DNA of 7,612 nucleotides from assembly GCA_902572065.1 (NCBI GenBank), contig CACGEL010000033.1:1-7612 (forward strand), read 5' to 3'. Under the pieces are notes generated by a model, which was not told the origin of the DNA, did not search any database, and saw nothing but the letters and a program-made list of their open reading frames with translations. The stretch is from an uncultured Prochlorococcus sp. (GTDB lineage: Bacteria > Cyanobacteriota > Cyanobacteriia > PCC-6307 > Cyanobiaceae). This document shows, in pieces, positions 1 through 5,609 of this stretch (within the stretch, counting starts at the first letter, position 1; each line of letters opens with the position of its first letter). Position numbers and translations under genes: made by a program.

Positions 1-1
1 A

Positions 2-193
2 AATGTTCAACATCAAAAAAAGAGAGACTGTAAATCTAAAGAAGAAAAAATAAATAATAATATTGAAATCGCAAATAAAATTATTAATCAGTCTTATAAA
101 TATGACTATAAATACATTGTGAAAGAAGAATTGCCATTACCAAATATAAATAATTTAAGAAAATGGATTAAAAACGAGAAAAAAGCTAGTTAG
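2..193 (+). CDS. Hypothetical protein, C-terminal fragment (5' end outside window)
   Basis: This frame is open from the left edge for 63 codons and stops at TAG (191-193). The other two forward frames hit stops near positions 51-54. In DNA this AT-rich, 63 stop-free codons are suggestive of coding but not proof. The visible peptide is hydrophilic and rich in Lys, Asn, Ile and Glu. It ends in NINNLRKWIKNEKKAS, with no hydrophobic segment and no motif I recognise. There is no in-frame ATG, so the real start should lie upstream of the window. It converges on groL with only 4 bp between the stop codons. Function unknown. Confidence 0.55.
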   Translation, partial: NVQHQKKRDCKSKEEKINNNIEIANKIINQSYKYDYKYIVKEELPLPNINNLRKWIKNEKKAS

Positions 194-197
194 GTTT

Positions 198-1889
198 TTA
201 CATCATTCCTGGCATACCCATGCCACCCATTCCTGGCATACCCATGCCACCCATTCCTGGCATACCGCCCATGCCACCCATCGGATCTCCACCTGGTCCT
301 CCAGGTGCAGCTGTCTCAGGCTCTGGAATATCAGCTACTGCAACTTCTGTAGTGAGAAGCATTGCTGCTATTGATACTGAATCTTGAAGAGCTAATCGAA
401 TTACTTTAGTAGGATCTAATATACCTGATGCGTTTAAATTCTCATACTCTCCAGTGTTAGCATTAAATCCCTTATTAATTCTTTTTATATCAGCAACAAC
501 TACATCTCCATTAAAACCAGCATTTTTTGCAATTTGCTTAGTAGGTTCTAAAAGTGCATTTTTAATAATATCTATTCCTGTAGTTAAATCATTTGATGTC
601 TCTTTACGTAATTTAGAAAGTTCTTCAGAAATCTCAATTAATGTTTGTCCGCCCCCTGATACAACTCCTTCTTCAATAGCCGCTTTTGTTGCGTTGAGTG
701 AATCTTCTATTCTTAATTTTTTGTACTTCATCTCTGTTTCTGTAGCAGCACCAACTTTAATTAGAGCTACTCCTCCAGCTAGTTTTGCTATTCTCTCATT
801 AATCTTATCCTTATCGTATTCTGATTCCGTTATTTCTACTTCCCTTTTTAATTTCTCAACTCTTGCTTGGACCAAGTCTTTGGTATCTTCGAAAGCTACG
901 ATTGTTGTTTTATCCTTTGAGATTGTTATTTTTTTTGCTTTACCAAGATCATTGATAGTTACTTCTTCTAATTTCATTGATTTGTCTTCGCTAATTAAAT
1001 TAGCTCCTGTAAGAATCGCAATATCCTCTAACGCAGCTTTTCTTCTTTCCCCAAATGATGGAGCTCGAACAGCAGAAACATTTAATACGCCACTGTTTTT
1101 ATTTAATACGAGTGTTGTTAAAGCTTCGCCCTCAATATCTTCAGCAAGGACTAACAATGGAGAAGCAGATTTCTGAATTTCTTCTAGGATTGGTACTAGA
1201 TTTGTTAATGTAGAAATCTTTTGATCAGTAATTAATATCTTAGGATTTTCAAGTTCGCAAATTTGTCTTTCTTGATCTGTTACAAAATAAGGTGAGCTAT
1301 ATCCTCTATCAAAAGACATACCCTCTGTGATGTCTAAATCTGTTTCAAGTGATTGTGATTCTTCTACGGTGATTACCCCATCTGAAGTTACAATATCCAT
1401 TGCCTTTGAAATTATTGAACCTATCTCTTCATCTCCTCCAGCACTTACTGTCGCAACTTTCTGAATATCAGAGCCACTTATTTTAATGCTTTTTGATTTC
1501 AGTTTCTCTAAAACAAAAGCTAATCCCTTTTCCATTCCTTTTTTTAGCTCAATAGGACTAGCCCCAGCAGCTATATTTTTCAATCCTTCTTGAACCATTA
1601 TTTGAGTCAAGATTGTTGCTGTAGTTGTTCCATCTCCAGCACTTTCTTTAGTTTTAGATGCTACTTGTTCTATTAATTTTGCCCCTAAATTAGAGATAGG
1701 GTTTTCAAGGTTGATTTCTTTAGCAACCGTAGATCCATCTCTAACTACATCTGGCGAACCGAACTTTCTTTCTATTACAACATTTTTTGCCTTGGGACCA
1801 ATAGTTACCTTAACCGCATCAGCTACAGTATTTACTCCTTTTTCGATTGCTTCTCGTGATTCATTCGAAAAGCTCAATTGTTTTGGCAT
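198..1889 (-). CDS. groL: Chaperonin GroEL (Cpn60), 60 kDa subunit, solitary copy
   Basis: GroEL forms a double-ring cytosolic cage that folds proteins using ATP and the GroES lid. The 563-residue product is slightly longer than the roughly 545 usual for the family. It aligns throughout: equatorial domain at about 1-134 and 409-524, intermediate at 135-190 and 376-408, apical at 191-375. Visible key residues are Asp51 in [10 protein letters not shown], the ATP loop DGTTT (86-90), the hydrolytic Asp396 in RIEDSLNAT, and SGGG at 411-414. Apical hydrophobic residues that bind substrate and GroES in E. coli are kept or conservatively replaced: Tyr197, Tyr201, Phe202, Val232, Leu235, Leu257, Val261. 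The tail from about 529 is Gly/Pro/Met-rich and ends in PGMM. The start is ATG with no Shine-Dalgarno just upstream. No groES lies next to it; the upstream neighbour is divergent. Cyanobacteria commonly carry a second groEL apart from groES, and this is probably such a copy, by inference. Confidence 0.97.
   Translation of the reverse strand: MPKQLSFSNESREAIEKGVNTVADAVKVTIGPKAKNVVIERKFGSPDVVRDGSTVAKEINLENPISNLGAKLIEQVASKTKESAGDGTTTATILTQIMVQEGLKNIAAGASPIELKKGMEKGLAFVLEKLKSKSIKISGSDIQKVATVSAGGDEEIGSIISKAMDIVTSDGVITVEESQSLETDLDITEGMSFDRGYSSPYFVTDQERQICELENPKILITDQKISTLTNLVPILEEIQKSASPLLVLAEDIEGEALTTLVLNKNSGVLNVSAVRAPSFGERRKAALEDIAILTGANLISEDKSMKLEEVTINDLGKAKKITISKDKTTIVAFEDTKDLVQARVEKLKREVEITESEYDKDKINERIAKLAGGVALIKVGAATETEMKYKKLRIEDSLNATKAAIEEGVVSGGGQTLIEISEELSKLRKETSNDLTTGIDIIKNALLEPTKQIAKNAGFNGDVVVADIKRINKGFNANTGEYENLNASGILDPTKVIRLALQDSVSIAAMLLTTEVAVADIPEPETAAPGGPGGDPMGGMGGMPGMGGMGMPGMGGMGMPGMM
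204..278. repeat. 24-bp tandem repeat encoding the GroEL Gly-Met tail
   Basis: Two perfect 24-bp copies lie head to tail at 204-227 and 228-251. A third copy at 252-278 carries a 3-bp insertion (GCC at 267-269). On the minus strand each unit encodes GGMGMPGM, giving the repetitive end of GroEL. The unit is a multiple of three, so copy-number change would lengthen or shorten the tail without a frameshift. Such Gly/Met tails are known in GroEL, where they project disordered into the folding cavity. Confidence 0.9.
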
Positions 1890-1913
1890 GTTTATTGAAT
1901 TCTTTATATTCTT

Positions 1914-1919
1914 ATTCTA
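1914..1919 (-). promoter_or_regulatory. Candidate -10 box for groL
   Basis: On the minus strand this reads TAGAAT, a reasonable match to TATAAT, ending about 24 bases before the groL ATG. No convincing -35 lies 16-18 bp further upstream. The gap at 1890-2023 contains no CIRCE-type inverted repeat (TTAGCACTC-N9-GAGTGCTAA), so HrcA control is not indicated. This is a weak call made by inspection. Confidence 0.25.
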
Positions 1920-2023
1920 ATCTCCCATGGAATTATATTTAAGTGATACTTAATTAAGTGGGGAAAGCCGAATTTCTCTTAAACAGCTATCCAAATTAAT
2001 TAAAAAATGGGTATCTTATAAAT

Positions 2024-2203
2024 ATGGATAAAACTGGCAATCTTATTTTTACTTTAACTGCTACGCTTGCAGTCGCAATGACTCTTATATATTTCCCTCT
2101 AAGATTTTTTTTGACTTTAACTGCTAGAAGTAGAAGACTAAAACTATTACAAAAAATTAGAAGATTAAGGGATGAGTTAGGACAACCATACGAAAGTACT
2201 TAA
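2024..2203 (+). CDS. Small hypothetical membrane protein, 59 aa
   Basis: ATG at 2024 opens a 59-codon frame ending at TAA (2201-2203). The peptide has a short N-terminal segment (MDKTGN). A long hydrophobic stretch at residues 7-33 is long enough for one membrane helix, possibly kinked at Pro25. A basic tail follows (RSRRLKLLQKIRRLRDELG), predicted helical and probably cytoplasmic by the positive-inside rule. TLTA occurs twice (10-13 and 31-34), from a 13-bp repeat in the DNA. The gene is divergent from groL and its stop codon abuts that of fabG. It fills the space between these genes exactly, which supports it being real. No in-frame alternative start or Shine-Dalgarno is visible upstream. 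I do not recognise the family and assign no function. Confidence 0.7.
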   Translation: MDKTGNLIFTLTATLAVAMTLIYFPLRFFLTLTARSRRLKLLQKIRRLRDELGQPYEST

Positions 2204-2953
2204 TTAAATACTCATTCCCCCATCAATACTAATAGTCTGTCCTGTAATGTAACTTCCTGCATCACTCGAAACTAAAAATGAAACTAATTGCGCTATTTGT
2301 GAGCAACTACCAAGTTTAGCTAGAGGTATAGCCTTGATTATTTCGTCATTATTTAGGTTCTCAGTCATTTCTGTTTCTATAAAACCAGGGGCTATAGCAT
2401 TTACATTAATCCCTCTAGAAGCAAATTCTTTCGCACAAGTTTTTGTGAAGCCAATAACACCTGCTTTTGCAGCAGAATAATTTGCTTGTCCAGGATTTCC
2501 AATTATTCCAACAATAGATGAAATATTTATTATCTTCCCGCTTCTTTTTTTAAGCATAAATTTAGAAGCATATTTAGTACAAAGAAAAACCCCTTTTAAA
2601 TTTGTATTTAGTACGTCATCCCATTGCTCTGATTTCATTCGCATTAATAGACCATCCCTTGTTATTCCAGCGTTATTCACAAGGATATCTATGGTTTCAT
2701 TGATTTTTATAATTTCTTCAAAAGCTGCACTCACAGATTCCTCTTTTGAGACGTCAAATTTTAATTTATTAACTTTCCCTCCAGACTTTTTGATTAAATT
2801 TACAACTTCTTCCGCTTTTTCATCAGAAGATGAATAATTGATAATTACGTCTGCTCCTAAATTACTAAGCTCTAAGGCTATTTCCTTTCCTATCCCTCTA
2901 CTTGCTCCTGTAATTAAAGCAACTTTTCCTGTTAAAGATTCTGTCTTTGACAT
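2204..2953 (-). CDS. fabG: 3-oxoacyl-[acyl-carrier-protein] reductase
   Basis: FabG performs the first reduction of each type II fatty-acid elongation cycle, turning 3-oxoacyl-ACP into 3-hydroxyacyl-ACP with NADPH in the cytosol. The 249-residue protein is a complete classical short-chain dehydrogenase of normal length. It shows the Rossmann cofactor loop TGASRGIG (15-22) and NNAG (93-96). The catalytic set is Asn118, Ser146, Tyr159 and Lys163, the last two in NYSAAKAG. The NAIAPGFIETEMT stretch and the C-terminal TGQTISIDGGM are typical of FabG rather than of other members of the superfamily. The ATG start is preceded by an A/T-only leader with no Shine-Dalgarno. Its 3' end abuts the small membrane-protein gene, and it is divergent from ispD. 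Some related reductases make acetoacetyl-CoA reductions (PhaB), but no phaC or phaA is nearby. Confidence 0.95.
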   Translation of the reverse strand: MSKTESLTGKVALITGASRGIGKEIALELSNLGADVIINYSSSDEKAEEVVNLIKKSGGKVNKLKFDVSKEESVSAAFEEIIKINETIDILVNNAGITRDGLLMRMKSEQWDDVLNTNLKGVFLCTKYASKFMLKKRSGKIINISSIVGIIGNPGQANYSAAKAGVIGFTKTCAKEFASRGINVNAIAPGFIETEMTENLNNDEIIKAIPLAKLGSCSQIAQLVSFLVSSDAGSYITGQTISIDGGMSI

Positions 2954-3013
2954 TGTAAAAAATTTTATAATTTAAAATCGTAGTACTATTTGTGCAAACA
3001 TAATGAGTTTATT

Positions 3014-3019
3014 TATAAT
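3014..3019 (+). promoter_or_regulatory. Candidate -10 box for ispD
   Basis: A perfect TATAAT hexamer lies in the fabG-ispD divergent gap, 13 bp before a possible TTG start at 3033 and 28 bp before the preferred GTG start at 3048. Transcription from it would begin at about 3026, giving a short leader to GTG and an almost leaderless one to TTG. No clear -35 is seen. In DNA this AT-rich such hexamers arise by chance, so position is the main support. Confidence 0.35.
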
Positions 3020-3047
3020 TATCTAGAAAACATTGAGCCAAATTATT

Positions 3048-3722
3048 GTGCATGTATTAATACCTGCTGCAGGTAGCGGTAGCAGAATGAAAGCCGGAAA
3101 AAATAAATTACTTATTGAATTAGAAGGAGAATCTCTTATTTATTGGACTTTAAAATCTGTATTTTCCTCAAGTTTAGTAAGCTGGGTTGGAATAATTGGG
3201 CAGCCGAATGATAAAGATGAATTGTTAAATTCAGTTAAAGGTTTTTCAACTAAAGTTCAATGGATTATTGGTGGTGAAACTAGGCAAGAGTCTGTCTTTA
3301 AAGGTTTAAATTCTCTTCCCTCTCATGCTGAAAAAGTTCTCATTCATGATGGTGCTAGATGCTTAATAGATCCAAGCTTGATAAATAAATGTGCTTTGGA
3401 ATTAGAAGAAAATGATGCGGTTATTTTAGCTACCAAAGTTACCGATACAATAAAGATTGTTGATGATAAAGGTTATATTAAAGAAACTCCCGATAGAAAA
3501 AATTTGTGGGCAGCCCAAACTCCACAGGGCTTTTTAGTAGATAGCTTAAGAAAAGCACATGTTATGGCAATTGAAAACAATTGGACAGTTACTGATGATG
3601 CCTCATTATTTGAAATTTTAAATTGGGAAGTCAAGATTATTGAAGGAAATTCTTCAAATATAAAAATTACATCTCCACTAGATCTAAAAATAGCAAAACT
3701 ATTTTTAAAAAGTTTTCAGTAA
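3048..3722 (+). CDS. ispD: 2-C-methyl-D-erythritol 4-phosphate cytidylyltransferase
   Basis: IspD couples MEP with CTP to give CDP-methylerythritol, the third step of the MEP pathway to isoprenoids (carotenoids, the phytol of chlorophyll, quinone tails). From the GTG at 3048 the product is 224 residues, normal for the family. It begins (M)HVLIPAAGSGSRM, the CTP-binding glycine-rich loop, with Arg13 and Lys20 matching the conserved basic pair. Further family blocks are HDGAR (100-104), TDTIK (132-136), PDRKNLWAAQTPQGF ending at 162, TDDAS (182-186) and NIKIT (204-208, with Lys206). A TTG at 3033 would add five residues. GTG is preferred because IspD proteins start just before this beta strand. 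There is no Shine-Dalgarno. The 3' end overlaps the convergent S66 peptidase gene by 7 bp. Confidence 0.94.
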   Translation: MHVLIPAAGSGSRMKAGKNKLLIELEGESLIYWTLKSVFSSSLVSWVGIIGQPNDKDELLNSVKGFSTKVQWIIGGETRQESVFKGLNSLPSHAEKVLIHDGARCLIDPSLINKCALELEENDAVILATKVTDTIKIVDDKGYIKETPDRKNLWAAQTPQGFLVDSLRKAHVMAIENNWTVTDDASLFEILNWEVKIIEGNSSNIKITSPLDLKIAKLFLKSFQ

Positions 3723-4597
3723 CAAGGTATATGAACACTAAGTTTTCCATCGTTTCCATTTAATATTGCTTCACAACCTAATGGGATACATGCATTACCG
3801 GACAAATGTCCAATTGGGAGGTCAAAAAGAATAGGAATATCAAACTCTTCTAGTCTTTCTATTATTAATTTTTTGAGTAAGCCTTTCCATTCAGGAGTAC
3901 ATAGGTCATCTGAAAAACTTCCGAATCCAATACCTGCAATATCATTCAATTTGTTTGTCATTCTTAAATAAGTCAACATTCGGTCAATTTTATAAATATC
4001 TTCATTTATATCTTCAAATATTATTATTTTTCCTTTTAATTCTGGAAAATGATCTGTCCCAATTAGAAAAGATGCAATAGTTAGATTAGAAACAATAATC
4101 TCTCCTTTTGCAATGCCCTTTTTTAGGGGTAAACCAGTAATATCATCAACATATCCTTCAAAAAGTAGATTTCTTAATCTGCTTAAACTCCACTCAGGCT
4201 CTTTAAATAGAGTTGTAATCATAGGTCCATGAATAGAGCCAAAATATCCTTTTGAATATTTTGATAACAATAGTGAACATGTATCGGAAAATCCAAGCAT
4301 CAAGCCATTTCCCCAAGTTGGACTTTTTTCTAAAAGTCTTGCTGCACCCCATCCTCCTTTAGCAAAAATGATGAGCTTACTATTTTGTGCTTTTTCGAGT
4401 TCTTCAAATCTGCTTAGATCATCTCCAGCAAAATAACCATGTTTTTTTGAGAGGATGTTATTGCTAATAATTTTTAAATCCCAAGTTTTTAAGATATCTA
4501 TGCCCTTTATAAAATCCTCTTCTTTATCTATAAAGGAACTGGGAGCTAAAATATTAATTTCATCTCCTTTTTTTAATTTAGTTAGCATTCTATTCAT
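3716..4597 (-). CDS. LD-carboxypeptidase family protein (peptidase S66, LdcA/MccF-like)
   Basis: S66 enzymes cut an L,D-peptide bond: LdcA trims the terminal D-Ala from murein tetrapeptides during recycling, and the relative MccF cleaves microcin C. The 293-residue protein is of family length and has no signal peptide, consistent with a cytosolic enzyme. The serine-His-Glu machinery is visible: nucleophile Ser104 in LGFSDTCSLL, the acidic block FEDINEDIYKIDRML (from about 194) holding the catalytic Glu, and His264 in PIGHLSGNACIPLG. Also present are the N-terminal INILAPSS strand and FAKGGWGAARLLE (78-90), matching the usual RGGYG region. ATG at 4597 is used; Met4 is a possible alternative. 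It lies 3 bp after the ubiA stop and is probably translated from the same mRNA. Cell-wall recycling is more likely than microcin immunity, given the housekeeping setting, but the substrate is not shown by sequence. Confidence 0.9.
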   Translation of the reverse strand: MNRMLTKLKKGDEINILAPSSFIDKEEDFIKGIDILKTWDLKIISNNILSKKHGYFAGDDLSRFEELEKAQNSKLIIFAKGGWGAARLLEKSPTWGNGLMLGFSDTCSLLLSKYSKGYFGSIHGPMITTLFKEPEWSLSRLRNLLFEGYVDDITGLPLKKGIAKGEIIVSNLTIASFLIGTDHFPELKGKIIIFEDINEDIYKIDRMLTYLRMTNKLNDIAGIGFGSFSDDLCTPEWKGLLKKLIIERLEEFDIPILFDLPIGHLSGNACIPLGCEAILNGNDGKLSVHIPCY

Positions 4598-4600
4598 AAA

Positions 4601-5488
4601 TTAAGAGGCAACTATGAATCCCAACAAAATTAACCCTCCATATATGGATTGATTTTTAAAATGAAGACCAATTTTTTTAATTGATTGTTTACTTTCAGGG
4701 AAAACTTTTAAAATATCTTTTTGCATCAAAAATGCTGTTATCAACCAAATTGGCCAAAAAATCAGGTTTAGTTGATTGATTAAAGCACAAATTGCTAGAA
4801 AAGCAGAAGTTAAAAAATAACAAAATTGTATAGTTATTTTTGTATTGGATGCAAGGTTAACAGCAGAACTATTTACGCCAATTTCAAGATCATATTTTTT
4901 ATCAGCCAAAGCATATACAGTATCAAAACCAAAAGTCCAAAAAAATGTAGCAAGCCAGCAAAATAGTAAAACAATACTTTTTATGTGCCCTTCGCTAGCG
5001 GCCCAAGGTATCAAAACTGCAAAACCCCAACATAAAGATAAGATAACTTGAGGATATTTAAACCATCTTTTTGCCGAAGGATAAATTAAGATTAAAGGTA
5101 AAGCAAAAAAAGCAAGTGAAATAGAAAGTATTCTGCCATTCTCAGGAAGTGACAAAGTTAACAAGAAACTACATACTATTAAAAATATAAGAATTAAGTA
5201 AGCTGTTTTGATCCCGATTTTATTAGCAGCAAGAGGCCTATTTTTGGTTCTTAAAACTTTTTGATCTATTGTTTTATCCCAAATATCATTAACCACACAG
5301 CCTAAACCACTAACTAATAATCCCCCTATTATTATTTTTAAAAGCATCGGAAAGCTTGGATTTGATTCGGGAGTTAAATATAAACTCCATCCAGCAGGAA
5401 TAAGCAAAATAAGTCTGCCAGTGGGTTTGTTCCACCTCAAGAGTTCAAAAAGAATATTTATTTTAGATATAAGGGCTTTAGTTATCAC
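4601..5488 (-). CDS. ubiA: 4-hydroxybenzoate polyprenyltransferase (UbiA family; plastoquinone synthesis)
   Basis: This membrane enzyme attaches a polyprenyl chain to 4-hydroxybenzoate. In cyanobacteria the orthologous step feeds plastoquinone (the enzyme is also called PlqA) and uses a solanesyl-length donor. The 295-residue, strongly hydrophobic protein shows about eight or nine membrane segments and both Mg-diphosphate motifs. The first is NDIWDKTID (67-75), followed by RTKNRPLA (80-87). The second is DTVYALADKKYD (189-200). The YALAD form of the second motif is typical of hydroxybenzoate prenyltransferases, rather than of homogentisate or chlorophyll-side-chain enzymes. The start codon is GTG at 5488-5486; in-frame TGA at 5503-5501 rules out a longer form. 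The S66 peptidase gene follows after 3 bp, and ppx is divergent. Chain length and aromatic acceptor are inferred from the family. Confidence 0.93.
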   Translation of the reverse strand: MITKALISKINILFELLRWNKPTGRLILLIPAGWSLYLTPESNPSFPMLLKIIIGGLLVSGLGCVVNDIWDKTIDQKVLRTKNRPLAANKIGIKTAYLILIFLIVCSFLLTLSLPENGRILSISLAFFALPLILIYPSAKRWFKYPQVILSLCWGFAVLIPWAASEGHIKSIVLLFCWLATFFWTFGFDTVYALADKKYDLEIGVNSSAVNLASNTKITIQFCYFLTSAFLAICALINQLNLIFWPIWLITAFLMQKDILKVFPESKQSIKKIGLHFKNQSIYGGLILLGFIVAS

Positions 5489-5539
5489 AGAATCTATATT
5501 TCATAACTTTAAATAATCTAACTAGTATTTGGTGAATTT

Positions 5540-5545
5540 TATAAT
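5540..5545 (+). promoter_or_regulatory. Candidate -10 box for ppx
   Basis: A perfect TATAAT lies in the ubiA-ppx divergent gap, 64 bp before the ppx ATG. No good -35 precedes it. TATATT at 5564-5569 is a closer alternative. If the upstream box is used, the leader would include the small inverted repeat at 5587-5603. Confidence 0.25.
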
Positions 5546-5586
5546 TTCATAATCAATTTTAAGTATATTAATTACTGTATTTAAAA

Positions 5587-5603
5587 TCTCTATTTTTTAG
5601 AGA
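5587..5603 (+). promoter_or_regulatory. Small inverted repeat in the ppx leader
   Basis: TCTCTA (5587-5592) and TAGAGA (5598-5603) are perfect inverted repeats around a five-T loop, ending six bases before the ppx ATG. The right arm holds AGAGA, the closest thing to a Shine-Dalgarno for ppx, so folding would occlude it. The stem is short and AT-containing and thus weak; a regulatory role is only a possibility. Confidence 0.25.
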
Positions 5604-5609
5604 ATAAAA

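Noticed and set aside
454..1176. Long plus-strand open frame (240 codons) antisense to groL
   Set aside because: It lies wholly inside the strongly supported groL gene. Its Ser/Leu/Ile-rich product matches no domain I know and looks like a mirror of groL codon bias.
1711..1920. Plus-strand open frame of 69 codons over the groL 5' end
   Set aside because: It is mostly antisense to the conserved GroEL N-terminus, with no family resemblance and no separate start signal.
1890..2023. CIRCE or K-box type heat-shock operator upstream of groL
   Set aside because: I searched by eye for the TTAGCACTC/GAGTGCTAA pair and for a GTTCGG-type box and found neither.
3716..4597. S66 gene as a microcin C immunity determinant (MccF) of a hidden antibiotic cluster
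   Set aside because: No MccB-like adenylyltransferase, transporter or precursor peptide is nearby. The neighbours are core metabolic genes, so a housekeeping LD-carboxypeptidase is simpler.
4845..5051. Plus-strand open frame of 68 codons antisense to ubiA
   Set aside because: It overlaps the second Mg-diphosphate motif region of a convincing ubiA and has no recognisable domain.
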